Positions 19,653 to 29,570 of a DNA stretch of 64,000 nt are shown in pieces (positions within the stretch are counted from its first letter, which is position 1; each line of letters opens with the position of its first letter). Origin of the DNA: Andalucia godoyi (taxonomy: Eukaryota > Discoba > Jakobea > Jakobida > Andaluciidae); assembly GCA_009859145.1 (NCBI GenBank), contig VRVR01000006.1:124001-188000 (forward strand). The letters are read 5' to 3'. A model generated the notes under the pieces. It did not search any database, had not been told where the DNA came from, and saw only the letters and a list, made by a program, of their open reading frames with translations. The position numbers were made by a program, and so were the translations under genes.

Positions 19653-20708
19653 TTATTTGTTCGCTCCGACACGGGGATGCGCACAGAGAACCTCACTGAG
19701 GATCGCAGCATCCCAGTGCTGAACATTGCTCAGAAACCAGTTCACGGTGTTGGCCAATCCTTCTTGGAAGTGCACTTTCGGAGACCAACCAAGCTTTCGG
19801 AGCTTGGCGTCGTCCACATGGTAACGCTGGTCATTGAATGGGCGGTCGTCGACAACTTGCAGCCATTTGTCCAGACCAGTACCGTCCTGTTCACACAGTC
19901 CCATCGTCTTGATGATGTTTGCCGCAAGATCCTTGATGGACAGCTCGGTGTCGCCGGCGATGTTGTATGTCTCTCCGAGAGTACCGTAGCGTGTCACCAT
20001 ATCCACTGCAGCGACGGCATCGTCGACATACAAGTACGAGCGGACACTGTGTCCACCTCCATGTAACGTGCATGGACGCTGCGCACGGAGCTGGTAAACA
20101 AACTTCGGGATAACTTTCTCGGGGAACTGACGCGGTCCATAAATATTGTTTCCTCGGATGACGAGCAAGGGCATCTTAAACGAACGCTCATACGACTTGA
20201 CAATCATCTCAGCAGCAGCCTTCGTAGCTGCATATGGGTTCGTAGGCTGCAGCAATGCATCTTCGTTCACAGCACCGTGGACAGTCTCACCGTACACTTC
20301 GTCCGTCGACATGTGTACAAACCGCTTGATTTTTCCATACTGTTTGCAGCACTCAATCAGAACATGGGTACCGATGACATTGTCCTCCGTGAATTGCAGC
20401 GAGTTTCCAAAGGAGTTATCGACATGCGTCTGTGCCGCAAAGTGAATGACGGTGTCCACAGAGTTCTTCGCCAGCAAGTAAGACATGATGTCTGCCGACC
20501 GGATATCTGCCTTGATAAACTCATATCGCGGATTCGCAAGATCAGACACATTCTTCACCGAAGAACAGTACGAAAGCTTGTCAACTCCGATTATATGAAT
20601 ATCCGAGTGCTGCTCAAGCAAGTAGCGGACTGCATTCGACGCAATAAAGCCGGCAACACCGGTAATCAAGATCACCTTTGGAGTATGAAGTTCCGGCATA
20701 GAAGTCAT
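19653..20708 (-). CDS. dTDP/UDP-glucose 4,6-dehydratase family (SDR)
   Basis: NAD-dependent extended short-chain dehydrogenase that converts nucleotide-linked glucose to the 4-keto-6-deoxy sugar, the first step to rhamnose and other deoxy sugars. 351 aa. Rossmann motif GVAGFIAS near residue 20, then the DKLSYCSS segment that discriminates NAD. The catalytic region has STDEVYGE (Thr-Asp-Glu) and the Tyr-x-x-x-Lys pair in PYAATK. The RGNNIYGPRQFPEKVIPKF segment and a YVDDAV-like HSVRSYLYVDD motif are typical of RmlB and plant RHM N-domains. It is single-domain, so the epimerase/reductase step must be elsewhere. Convergent with the OLD-like gene. Confidence 0.93.
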   Translation of the reverse strand: MTSMPELHTPKVILITGVAGFIASNAVRYLLEQHSDIHIIGVDKLSYCSSVKNVSDLANPRYEFIKADIRSADIMSYLLAKNSVDTVIHFAAQTHVDNSFGNSLQFTEDNVIGTHVLIECCKQYGKIKRFVHMSTDEVYGETVHGAVNEDALLQPTNPYAATKAAAEMIVKSYERSFKMPLLVIRGNNIYGPRQFPEKVIPKFVYQLRAQRPCTLHGGGHSVRSYLYVDDAVAAVDMVTRYGTLGETYNIAGDTELSIKDLAANIIKTMGLCEQDGTGLDKWLQVVDDRPFNDQRYHVDDAKLRKLGWSPKVHFQEGLANTVNWFLSNVQHWDAAILSEVLCAHPRVGANK

Positions 20709-21064
20709 TCTCACAGTTCACCTTGAATTTCAAACCAAATATATATATATGAATATATATAAATAAACTCTACCAGGCGAAGACGCAGGGAACAGCCAAC
20801 GGGGTGAAAAGGAGAAAGAAAAGAGTTGCAAAGATAAAACAACGACGCTAAAATGAAGCACCCCAACCATCGGTGCAGGTTTCATGAAAAAGGCGGTGGT
20901 CGCGACCAGGCTGACATGACAATGACATGCCGAATCAATCATGATCGGTTCTTTTTTGTTTTACATTTTCATTTTTTCTTTACAGTTGATTTTTGAGTCT
21001 TGATCGTGGAGCATGGAGCGTGTCAACTCTGCAGTTGGGAAAACAACAGAGTGTATATGCCTGT

Positions 21065-21622
21065 ATGACAAGTGGTAGGAGCATGTCTGCGGCGGACGGA
21101 ATTCCGGGAGTCCCGTTCTTTGTGTACGGAACGCTTCGGCCGGATTGCCCGACTTTGCAGCCCTACCGATCGACGTTTCTGCAGCACTCTGTTAGGCAGA
21201 TTCGAGCTCGACTTCCACATTCACAGCTGTACTTTGAGTCATGGCCTTCGTTGGTGTTTCTGCCGGAACAGCACACGACTCCTTTGCTCGAAAATTCTGA
21301 AAAATCGTCCAAAGCACCCTCGTCCTCGTCCGTGCATGGCTGGCTTGTGTACTTCCCGCATGAACTCACTCGTGAGATCCATGCCTTTGCTGACGAGACG
21401 GAAGACATCGATAAGGGGTTGTACGCCAAGTCTCTCGCTTCTGCGATCGTGGTTGCACCACAAGGTGATGAAGACACAGACAACACTCATCAGCCCGTGC
21501 TTTGCTATGTCTACCATCGAACTGGCATCTTGGACTGTTCGAAAGCAACGCCGATAGCCGGTGGCGACTGGACCTCCGTTGCAAAGGTCTTTTCATGTGG
21601 ATCGATATCGATGGACCTTTGA
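21065..21622 (+). CDS. Gamma-glutamylcyclotransferase-like (AIG2/GGCT fold)
   Basis: 185 aa from the first ATG in frame; a second ATG 18 bp later is an alternative start. It has the family hallmark VYGTLRP near the N-terminus, the substrate-binding loop of the GGCT/AIG2/butirosin-BtrG fold. A WLVYFPHEL strand and a D-E-rich helix follow. Members cleave gamma-glutamyl amines or dipeptides to 5-oxoproline. A Ser-rich insertion (about 78-92) is unusual. I cannot identify the catalytic Glu with certainty, so activity is not claimed. Divergent from the 4,6-dehydratase gene. Confidence 0.75.
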   Translation: MTSGRSMSAADGIPGVPFFVYGTLRPDCPTLQPYRSTFLQHSVRQIRARLPHSQLYFESWPSLVFLPEQHTTPLLENSEKSSKAPSSSSVHGWLVYFPHELTREIHAFADETEDIDKGLYAKSLASAIVVAPQGDEDTDNTHQPVLCYVYHRTGILDCSKATPIAGGDWTSVAKVFSCGSISMDL

Positions 21623-21683
21623 CACTGCATTATTCTTTTTTCATTTTATTTTAAATTCATTTAATGGATTTTCAAATTTCACA

Positions 21684-22183
21684 GACGCCTACACTATGCA
21701 CTGAACACGCATATCTACGAATAGACATGCATATTCAGTCTTGCATCCCGCTGCCGCGAAGGGGATAGACCCCCAACACGCCCCACGGCGTTCTTCAGAT
21801 AGATGTTCCGCGCTCCGTTCCCAATCTCGATCAATCGGTGAGCCACTTTCTCAGCGTGACACGTTGTTCCTGAGAAGGGTGCATTTTGATTCTGACGACC
21901 CTAGCAGCAGGCGTAGTGACACATGGTCTCTTAGGAGGTCTGCGGGACCTAGGAGCCGCTGTATCGAGCGGCGTAGGCGTAGGCGAATGCGTCATCCCAG
22001 CGCACCCACGCCCATATTTGAATTAAAAAATGAAACCAAAAAAGTGAAACCAACGAATGATAGATGGCTACGCGTAAGCACGAATTCCTGTGAAACAAAC
22101 GAGCTGGTGTCGGCCAGAGTACTGACCGTGTCTGTTTATGTATACTTCCGTATGCATGACAATCGCGTGTTATTATTTAACGG
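21684..22183 (+). repeat. Dispersed repeat copy R2 (about 500 bp)
   Basis: Closely similar to R1 (2828-3393) along its length and in the same orientation. The main differences are the lack of a roughly 65-bp block and scattered substitutions and short indels. It carries a 186-codon plus-strand frame (21741-22301) that runs beyond the repeat and has no family features. The repeat's right end reaches the last codons and the stop of the NR2C2AP gene on the other strand. The 61 bp between the GGCT-like stop and the repeat show nothing. Confidence 0.85.
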
Positions 22184-22790
22184 TTCCCAATATATCCAAT
22201 TTATAGACGGTGATTCGTCCATAAAAGTCAGTCGATCCGGGAAACAACAGCTGGAGATGAACGCACTTTCTCGTTGTCGTTGTTGTTGTCGTCGATGGTG
22301 ACGACGATGAAGCATCGGTGCTTGATGGAAACGCAAATGTCTGATCTCCATTCATGTTCTTTGGGAACAGCTGTCCTGATTCCGAAAACGTCTTTCCGTC
22401 TTCCGAAACCATCACATCGATCCGCGTCGGTGCAAATCCTCCTTGGAAGTGAAACACAATGTCTGAAGGTACAACGCTTTGCGAAAACGACAAAATAACA
22501 AATTGGCTGCTCCCTACTCGTAGAATCAAAGAAAGCAGCAGCAGCAGCAGAAGAAGAAGGAGAAGAAGAAGAAGAAGAAAATGTAATTGATAAATCAGCA
22601 ATTTCGAGAAGCTAACGGTAACTGGCGGGGAGCGTGGTCTCCCCAGTACTCAGGCGTGGATCATACCTTGTGCAGATGACCAGCATGTTTCCGGGTTATT
22701 GTCAAACATGTGGTCTTTTCCAAACTCGGCAGAATTCCTATCCAGAACAGAACTAACCCTGCATTTTGCCAATGGAATCAGAGACGTCAT
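22173..22790 (-). CDS. NR2C2AP: NR2C2AP-like F5/8-type-C (discoidin) domain protein (spliced)
   Basis: Exon 1 is 22667-22790 and exon 2 is 22173-22513. The 153-nt intron starts GTATGA and ends TAG, with a long CTT/CTG polypyrimidine tract. Joined, 154 aa. Exon 1 gives the family's CRVSSVLDRNSAEFGKDHMF and PETCWSS segments. Exon 2 gives GSSQFVILSF, VFHFQGGF and a C-terminal DFYGRITVYKLDILG. This matches the whole single-domain architecture of animal NR2C2AP. A short Ser/Thr-rich loop (TTTTTTT) is inserted between two strands. The molecular role outside animals is unknown. The stop codon lies at the edge of repeat R2. Divergent from CFAP221. Confidence 0.88.
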
Positions 22791-22803
22791 CTCTTCCTCA
22801 TAG

Positions 22804-22807
<4 letters not shown>

Positions 22808-22836
<29 letters not shown>
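22808..22836. repeat. (CA)n microsatellite in divergent promoter
   Basis: About 14 CA units just upstream of the NR2C2AP start, followed by (AAT)n near 22855-22870. It lies in the 383-bp NR2C2AP/CFAP221 divergent interval. The last 80 bp before CFAP221 are AT-rich. Confidence 0.9.
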
Positions 22837-22839
<3 letters not shown>

Positions 22840-23173
22840 CAAAAAACGAAAGGAATAATAATAATAATAAAACAGGCGCAACTTGCTGGGAGCAATTATC
22901 ATGCCAACCAAATCTTCTAGGCTTGTCTGCTCGAATAGAGACGATGAAAGGAGGAGGTTCGGCAGCAAAAAAGGGTGGAATCGCCTGTAAGCAATCTGTC
23001 CGCCCGTTTGCAAGGCCTTTGCATTTGAGAAGCTGCTTTGACCGTGCTTTATCTAATCGTCAATTGCAGTTTTTCCAGCACACAATATACGTTTGGTGTT
23101 TGTTTTTTTAAAATTATTAAAATTTTAATTATTAATTTTCATAAATTATGCTTTATAATTCGTACGTGTTGAA

Positions 23174-26107
23174 ATGAGCTCGCTTCCTGTTCTGAAGATT
23201 CCTGCTAAATTGGCAGTGGAGGAAAGGCCAGTGGTGAAGAATCCGCTGCTATCGCACAGTATGACCTTTCGTTTCGAAGTTGTTGAGTTTTCATGTTTCT
23301 CATTATTTTGCGTGGACCTCCCCCCCCCCTTTTTTTTTCTCACTGCGTTTACGCGTATTTCCTTTTCATTTCATTCATTATTTTCTTCACCGTCTTCCAC
23401 TCTCGATCTAGATTACACGCAAACCGGTCGCGGACAGGATATCGAAGTAAGACCTTCCATTGTGCATTTTGGCGGGTTTGAGAAAGGCGCGCTACATGAG
23501 GCAAAAATCCATGTTGTGAATGTCTCGCAAAAGCCACTGCGGTATCATATCATCGACCCCGAAACGGAAAACTTCAAAATACGCGTGAACAAGAAGGGGT
23601 CCCTTCCTCCCGGTGTGTCCGACACTATCATTATCCAGTTCCAGGCATCGGAACTAAAGTACTTTTTTGATTGCTTGCGCATCCATTCGGAAAACGATCA
23701 TTTGTTCGTGCCCATCCATGCATACCCGGCCATCGCAGAGTTTCGCTTTCCTTCTCGAATCGCATTTGGTACGATTGCGATCAATACGGAGCAGGTGAAG
23801 GAGGTCGTGCTGCGGAATCCCGTTCCAGTTAGTTTCGAGTTCATGATTGATAATGTCGAACCGCATCCTGACTATGAAGTCTCACCGCTGAAGGGGATCG
23901 TTCCTGGGGAGGGCACGGCTGTTATTTCCGTGACCTTCAGACCGAAACGCCTCGTTACGTCGCAATGTGTCATTCGGTTCCAATTGTCGCAGTTCAATTT
24001 TGAACCGGTCATGTGCACCATTACTGGATCTTGTGCTCCTGGCGTGGGACTGGATGATATGGCTGCGAAAGAAAAGCTGGCGTTGACACAAACGGGAATT
24101 ATTCTATCGTCTTCCAAGGAAGCCGCTCTGGCGTCTTCTGCGATTCGACCTCCGCGATTCGATTCCGTTGATGACAAACCGGAAGTTGTTCGGCAAGGCG
24201 GCGGGGCTGGTGGCGGAGACGCCTACACCCAACTGCGATCCATGAGATTCAAGGAATCCAAAAGATCCAATTCCGTGACAGAAACAGAAGTAAGACGGCA
24301 AAAGACGGTCAAGGAAATGGTTGAAGGGGAAGCTGCAGACCGCGTCAGGGTTGATGCCCATGGAGTTGTCGCTCGTTTACTCACGCAGCGTCCAGGGAAG
24401 GAACGGGCATCTAAGACTCTGAGGACACGGGATTCGACTGGCTCCGTTTCTCCAGCAGCAGAGCGCAGCCAGTCTGTGAGTCCAAGGTCCTCCTTCACAC
24501 GAGCCCGGGACTCTCTAATTGTCTCTGAAGAACTTTCCGGAGATTTCGATTTCGAGAGCCATCGCCAGCTGGCCGTGGATGCAGAACGCCGACACCGAGC
24601 ATACCAAGACTGGGAGAAGAGCAAGTCAATCCGTTGGTTCACGTGCATCGGTGAAGAGCTGCTCTCTGATGAAGAGAAGGTGGCCGTGTTGGAACGCCGT
24701 CGTCTTGCCGTCGAGAAGCGCAAAGAGCAAACTAAGCAAGAGGATTTGAGCCGGAAAACCAGCATTACTCTAGAGGGCCGGCGTTCCGTTGTGGCTGCGG
24801 ACGAGCTGCGGGACATCGCGGAAAGAGCAAAGTCCCTAACGTTCAATATCTATGAGGATGACGGGCAAGCGGCACGACGCAGACTCCTCGAGCCCTTCAT
24901 TCAGGAGGCTCGAGCAGCAATGGTGAAGAAGCGAGTCCAAAGGCGATTGAATGCGCTGCAAAACTTCGCGGAGGTTGTGCAGCGCCGCAAGACAGCGGTC
25001 GACATGCTCCTCACTCCCGAGCATGCAAGCACGCAGTTGATGCCGGAAAAGATTGTGCTGGTCAGCATCCCTGTTTACAGAAGTGAAAACTTTGTAACTC
25101 GCAAAGCCGCGGAGGCTCCACGAGATCCACCCATCTTTGAGGATTGGGAGCTGCTGCCGCAGAAAACCGCCTTGGAGTACAAGGTGAAGGGGTACGTCGA
25201 CGATCCCGTGCCGTCAGTGGATGTGCTGCCCGGTCGAGATCCGAGCCGGACGCTTCTGCAAGGCGCTTTTGAAACTGCAGTTCTTCCGCTACCATTGAAG
25301 AGCGGAGTGCCCTTGCATTCAGATGCAGGTTCCTTGAACATTCCGGGTTTGACCCAAGCGGAAATTGCGAGCTCCGTGACCGTGCCCATTCCAGAAAACA
25401 GCGTTGGAATCCCGGCAGAGATCCCCATTGAAAAGATCCGCGATCCCCTCCCGGACAGCACGGTGTTTGTACAGCGTCTCCCATTCACAGAATTGAGTCC
25501 CGAATATCTGCTTAGGGCAGTGCCGACAAAGGTCCGATCGTATTCGAGATTCGAGACTCCAGGTTTACATTCCAGTGCGCTGATACGCGATTATCACACT
25601 CTCGAAGGTCTTTGTCCGCTGGCGCGGGATGTGTCGGATGACCTTGTGTATCAAGAGCGACTTGCGTCTGGTGAGTATGACGAGAAGTTCATTTCTCGCT
25701 TGCTGGAAGCTCCAGAAGAAGCAGACCTTTTTGAAGACGGAGCGGATGCAGAGGGAGCACAAGTGGGATTTCCTCGCCCCGTTTTTGCGGACGTTGTCAA
25801 GGAATTCGGTCTGGCAGATGTACTAGTACCAGCTGGCGAAAAGGCGACTATTCGGGCAGACCAGCCGCTTCGCATTCCAATGCCTGCGGATGGTGTTGCT
25901 CCCCTTTTTGAGACTCCAGCGTCCGCTGCAGAGGACGAAGCAGAAAGACGTATTCAATCCGCACAGTATTCAGCGAAGCGTGCGTACGAAGGTGCGCTGC
26001 AGAAGGTCAATGATCTTGTTGCATCGCGGCATTTTAAATTTTCGGTAACGGAGGGTGCAAAGCAGCTCGATTTCGCTGAGCCTTGGAAATCGCCGCTTAC
26101 CGTGTAA
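23174..26107 (+). CDS. CFAP221: CFAP221/PCDP1, ciliary central-apparatus protein (spliced)
   Basis: Component of the C1 projection of the ciliary central pair, linked to calmodulin-dependent control of beating. Exon 1 is 23174-23258; exon 2 is 23412-26107. The intron (153 nt, GTATGA...TAG, with a C9T9 tract) is a multiple of three with no stop in frame, so an unspliced reading stays open. Spliced protein is 926 aa. The join gives PLLSH-NYTQTG followed by the family segment RPSIVHFGGFEKG. MSP/ASH-like immunoglobulin folds occupy about 40-280, with VPIHAYPAIAEFRFPS and VVLRNPVPVSFEF. Charged coiled-coil regions follow (about 430-620), then Pro-rich repeats with LP..P blocks to the end. Confidence 0.92.
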   Translation: MSSLPVLKIPAKLAVEERPVVKNPLLSHSMTFRFEVVEFSCFSLFCVDLPPPFFFLTAFTRISFSFHSLFSSPSSTLDLDYTQTGRGQDIEVRPSIVHFGGFEKGALHEAKIHVVNVSQKPLRYHIIDPETENFKIRVNKKGSLPPGVSDTIIIQFQASELKYFFDCLRIHSENDHLFVPIHAYPAIAEFRFPSRIAFGTIAINTEQVKEVVLRNPVPVSFEFMIDNVEPHPDYEVSPLKGIVPGEGTAVISVTFRPKRLVTSQCVIRFQLSQFNFEPVMCTITGSCAPGVGLDDMAAKEKLALTQTGIILSSSKEAALASSAIRPPRFDSVDDKPEVVRQGGGAGGGDAYTQLRSMRFKESKRSNSVTETEVRRQKTVKEMVEGEAADRVRVDAHGVVARLLTQRPGKERASKTLRTRDSTGSVSPAAERSQSVSPRSSFTRARDSLIVSEELSGDFDFESHRQLAVDAERRHRAYQDWEKSKSIRWFTCIGEELLSDEEKVAVLERRRLAVEKRKEQTKQEDLSRKTSITLEGRRSVVAADELRDIAERAKSLTFNIYEDDGQAARRRLLEPFIQEARAAMVKKRVQRRLNALQNFAEVVQRRKTAVDMLLTPEHASTQLMPEKIVLVSIPVYRSENFVTRKAAEAPRDPPIFEDWELLPQKTALEYKVKGYVDDPVPSVDVLPGRDPSRTLLQGAFETAVLPLPLKSGVPLHSDAGSLNIPGLTQAEIASSVTVPIPENSVGIPAEIPIEKIRDPLPDSTVFVQRLPFTELSPEYLLRAVPTKVRSYSRFETPGLHSSALIRDYHTLEGLCPLARDVSDDLVYQERLASGEYDEKFISRLLEAPEEADLFEDGADAEGAQVGFPRPVFADVVKEFGLADVLVPAGEKATIRADQPLRIPMPADGVAPLFETPASAAEDEAERRIQSAQYSAKRAYEGALQKVNDLVASRHFKFSVTEGAKQLDFAEPWKSPLTV

Positions 26108-26377
26108 TGGTTGATGAAGCGCTTCAGAATAATCCTCCTCCTTCTTCTTCCTCTTTCAGGTGGTTGTTGATAACTTTTATTCCAAAAGAAAAGCGCTTGT
26201 ACAATATGAAAAAAGCGTAGCGGCAACACAGTACTCTATAAATCACACGGATTGAAAATTGTGAAAGAAAAAAACCACGACAGGAAAACGAAAAGAAGCG
26301 ACGCTTTGGCATGTACAGAGAAACTAAATGAGCAACGAGGGGTGGAGGGAAACGACTCCCTTTCCATGCACCTGTCC

Positions 26378-27412
26378 TTATCGTTCCAGCACGGATGCGG
26401 TACTGGAGTGACCTTCAGAAAGGTTTCTGAGATCCACGACCACAACGGAGATGTTATCCATAGATCCATTACGATACGCCAACTCCACGAGTCTTTCCGC
26501 AGCAAGTTGGGGGGATGCATCATTCTCGGAAGCAACCTTGTGGACAGTGTCCGAGGACAGAACGTCCCAGAGTCCGTCTGACGCAATTATCAAAAACTCG
26601 TCATCTGTCCTGAGTTTCCTATGGTACAAATCTGGCTCAGCAGTCACACCCACAGCCTTCAGGAAACAGTCTCCCACGGCTCTGCTCATGGCGAGTATTC
26701 CATTCACGCGATACGCGCCAGAGCTGAACTTTACAAACCCGCCAACAGAGCTAATGCGCTCTGCTTCGGCAGGATCATCCGGTTTGTGATCCCTGGTGAG
26801 CGGGAATGCACCTTGTGATTTGGAACACAGCACGGCGCGAGAGTCGCCAGTATTCGACAAGAACATGTGCCCAGAATGAATGAATGCGGCAACAGCCGTC
26901 GTCCCGTCCGTCCACTGCTGCATCGTAGCCAATTTGCAGAAGGACTTGTCTGTCAACAGCACAGCCTCGCGCATGCATCGAGCCACAATATCGAGAAATC
27001 GCTGTTCCTGCTCCACTGGATCCACAGAAGCAAGTCCGTTGTCCATGAGCAGCTTGGAAAGTGTTTTCGGAAGCAAGTCTGCCGCAAACACACTTGCTCG
27101 CTTCCCTGAATGACCGTCAAATACACCAGCAAACAATGACTGCAGTCCCATGAAGGACGGTATCACAGACGTCACATCCTCCATGTAACTGCGGCGACCC
27201 TGCATGTGCGACACACCAAACGAAAAACACTGAGCGCCAGCAGCCGCGATGCTTCCAGATGATGCGTGGGCCGTCGTGCGGTTCACAATCAACATGGACG
27301 CAATCGTCGAGTACAAATACAAGTACGATTTCTTGGAAAACGCACTTTCGGAAACATTTCGGAAAATATTAGACCTCAGCAGAGGAGAAAACATGCGACT
27401 TACGAAACTCAT
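26378..27412 (-). CDS. PP2C-family Ser/Thr phosphatase
   Basis: Metal-dependent protein phosphatase, 344 aa from the ATG at MSFVSRMF. The PP2C domain has GRRSYMED (first metal Asp), FAGVFDGHSGKRAS, GTTAVAAFI, SNTGDSRAVL, LTRDHKPDDPAE, LAMSRAVGD, LIIASDGLWDVLS and DNISVVVVDL in canonical order. The first 60 residues are rich in Ser, Arg and hydrophobics and nearly free of acidic residues, which would fit a mitochondrial presequence; this is inference. The start is uncertain: the open frame continues upstream without ATG, and a GTAAGT right after the third codon could be a splice donor, in which case the true N-terminus differs. The Met six codons later is also possible. Confidence 0.92.
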   Translation of the reverse strand: MSFVSRMFSPLLRSNIFRNVSESAFSKKSYLYLYSTIASMLIVNRTTAHASSGSIAAAGAQCFSFGVSHMQGRRSYMEDVTSVIPSFMGLQSLFAGVFDGHSGKRASVFAADLLPKTLSKLLMDNGLASVDPVEQEQRFLDIVARCMREAVLLTDKSFCKLATMQQWTDGTTAVAAFIHSGHMFLSNTGDSRAVLCSKSQGAFPLTRDHKPDDPAEAERISSVGGFVKFSSGAYRVNGILAMSRAVGDCFLKAVGVTAEPDLYHRKLRTDDEFLIIASDGLWDVLSSDTVHKVASENDASPQLAAERLVELAYRNGSMDNISVVVVDLRNLSEGHSSTASVLER

Positions 27413-27703
27413 CCCCGATCTGTATGCGTCTTCTTCTTCTTCTTCTTCCTTCCAGCGATCCTCGATTTCGATCTGTTCAGCCAAACCAATCACTCAATCA
27501 CTCCGTCCGTCAAGATATGACAATGAAAATGAAAATGAGAGAAATGAAGCCTCTTTTCCCACTCGCACCAGTACAAAGATTCTCTTTTTAAAAAAAGAAA
27601 ATAACAAATAATTCGCGCAACCACAATAATGAATATTACAAAGTTGGAAATCGTGAAAGAACCAAACGCACGAGGATATCAATGATCACCACCAACCCAC
27701 GAA

Positions 27704-27752
<49 letters not shown>

Positions 27753-28871
27753 CAATAAACAATAAACAATAAACAATAAACAATAAACAAAACACAAAAT
27801 TAAAACAATCAAAATGAACCCAATAAGAAGCGTTCGATAAACATTATATTTTGGGAAAATGAGAAACGCGACAATAGGCTCCCATTTAAAAGAGAATTGA
27901 GAGCTGCTGATGATGAAAGGAGAGTTTTGTCATCAATGAAACGATCAATCCCCCAGCGGGCCTTTTCCCCTTGACCTCGAAAAGCCTTTTGGTCGTTACA
28001 AGCATGTTTTTTTACAGCAGGCAGAGAGGAAGCCCGAAGGCAATCGCAACGGAACGCAGAGGGGGGGCTAGAGAGAAGGGGGGAGCGCCGCAGCATGCAA
28101 CGGGGAAGGGTTTGAAAGAAAGCAGAGCAGAGACAAAAACCGGCCTATTTATGTACACCGCGATTTCCACATAGAGAAAGGAGGTGGGCGGGGGGAGCAC
28201 GTCGGCCACATGCAGAAACAGGAAAAGTTGTTCCACAGTAGTAGTGCACGGGCGTCTTCTCTCACCGGGGGATCACAAATTCACAAGCAGTAAGTTCAAC
28301 ACTAGGAGGTGCCGAGTTGTTTGCAGTGCATGAATGAAGAGGATGGCAAAACGGAATCCGGGAGACGAGGTTCGCATACCAGCAGAGAATTGTCGTTGGC
28401 GCGCTTGTTGACGTCCAGTGGAAGCTGTGTGTTCCACGTTTGGTGAACGTCTCTTTTTCCGACGAGATATGTAGCGGTAAAACACTGTGCCACACCGATT
28501 GTTTGGACACTGCTGATGGAATAAAAACGGACAAAGGAGAGGGGGGGGGTCGGTTGGGGTTCGTGACTCTTGGCAAACATTTTCTTGTTGTGAGATTTTC
28601 TGTTCTTCTTTCAACTGTCAAAGACAGAAATCCAAAAAAACAAGAGGAAGAAAAGAAAAACATTTCCCTCATCGCAACAAGCTTGAACAATCCATCCATT
28701 AGCACAAAAACAAACCATCAAGAAGAGAGTTGATCGTTGTTAGTGAGTCGCGCTCCTGGTCGTTAGCAATTTCGATTGCGTTGTTACGATCTCGTGATTC
28801 CCGGTCCTTGCACACACTCTTTCAACAAGCCAAAGAACCTATCGCCGTGGTTTTTTTTTTGCAGAATTCAA
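27413..28871. other. Long intergenic region with simple repeats
   Basis: 1.46 kb between divergent genes. It holds a (CA)n run at 27708-27751 followed at once by five copies of a 7-bp AATAAAC unit (27751-27789), G-rich tracts near 28060-28090 and 28180-28200, and a T9 tract ending in GCAG at 28851-28864. That tract is a possible splice acceptor for a 5' exon of the next gene. Short open frames on both strands lack family features. No gene is supported here. Confidence 0.6.
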
Positions 28872-29570
28872 ATGGCCCACGTCAGTGCTGATGTTGTAGG
28901 GCCCACTCTGAGTCATCATCATCACCACCATTCTGGCGACAGTCATGCTGCACTTGAGAACCGCACGTGCTTCTTCGTGAAGGCCGACAAGCGCAAGTAC
29001 GCGACTTCACGAGCATGCCTCGATGATATTCTTCACAAAGTTATGATGGAGTGTGAAGCTCACGAGCTACCCATTCCCGCCCAAGCGCGGTCGATGATCC
29101 ATCAGGAACTGCAAGACCAAATTCATTCTTTGTGGCACGATCCATCCTCATTGGATCAACAGGTCTCGTTTGTAGGCGTACGTCCTCTCTGTGTCCTTGC
29201 AGAGTCCCTGTCCCTTCACAGGAGCTATATCCATTCACCGCCAGACGGCCGGCATCTTGTTATGGAACCCAAGGACAGATTCTCCGTTTCAACGCCCCTT
29301 CCGATGCCGCTTGCAATCGCTCGAAACGCGTCTTTATCATCATCATCATCCTCCCCTTCCTCCTCCTCCTCCTCCTCCTCCTCCTCTTCTTCTTCTTCAG
29401 CATCACCATCTTCTACCTCCTGTTGCTGCTCCTCTTCAGCTTCTTCCTCGTCTTCCTCACGGTCGTCGTCGGGCGTCGATGAATGCCACACAGACGACCA
29501 TTCAGGAGCGTCGGATGCACAAAACAATTATGAGCACTGTGGAATCACATCCCCCACTTTTCTTTCTTGA
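28872..29570 (+). CDS. Hypothetical Ser-rich protein
   Basis: 232 aa, not recognised. Residues 1-25 include six consecutive His, encoded by CAT/CAC. A plausible folded part (about 27-110) contains CFFVKADKRKYATS, DDILHKVMMECEAHELPIP and a helix HQELQDQIHSLWHD. The C-terminal half is poly-Ser from (TCC)n/(TCT)n tracts at about 29335-29460. The ATG comes 8 bases after TTTTTTTTTGCAG, so an upstream non-coding exon is possible. The folded half has balanced codon use and helix periodicity, which argues for a real gene; the repeat half could be partly untranslated. Confidence 0.5.
   Translation: MAHVSADVVGPTLSHHHHHHSGDSHAALENRTCFFVKADKRKYATSRACLDDILHKVMMECEAHELPIPAQARSMIHQELQDQIHSLWHDPSSLDQQVSFVGVRPLCVLAESLSLHRSYIHSPPDGRHLVMEPKDRFSVSTPLPMPLAIARNASLSSSSSSPSSSSSSSSSSSSSSASPSSTSCCCSSSASSSSSSRSSSGVDECHTDDHSGASDAQNNYEHCGITSPTFLS

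Noticed and set aside
21741..22301. 186-codon frame through repeat R2
   Set aside because: It runs across the repeat boundary into NR2C2AP antisense, and the equivalent frame in R1 is broken.
22601..22666. GGGGAGCGTGGTCTCCCC hairpin as an RNA gene in the NR2C2AP intron
   Set aside because: Short stem only, with no snoRNA or tRNA boxes seen.
27971..28733. Short frames in the PP2C/hypothetical interval
   Set aside because: No start context, no conserved pattern and strong overlap on both strands.
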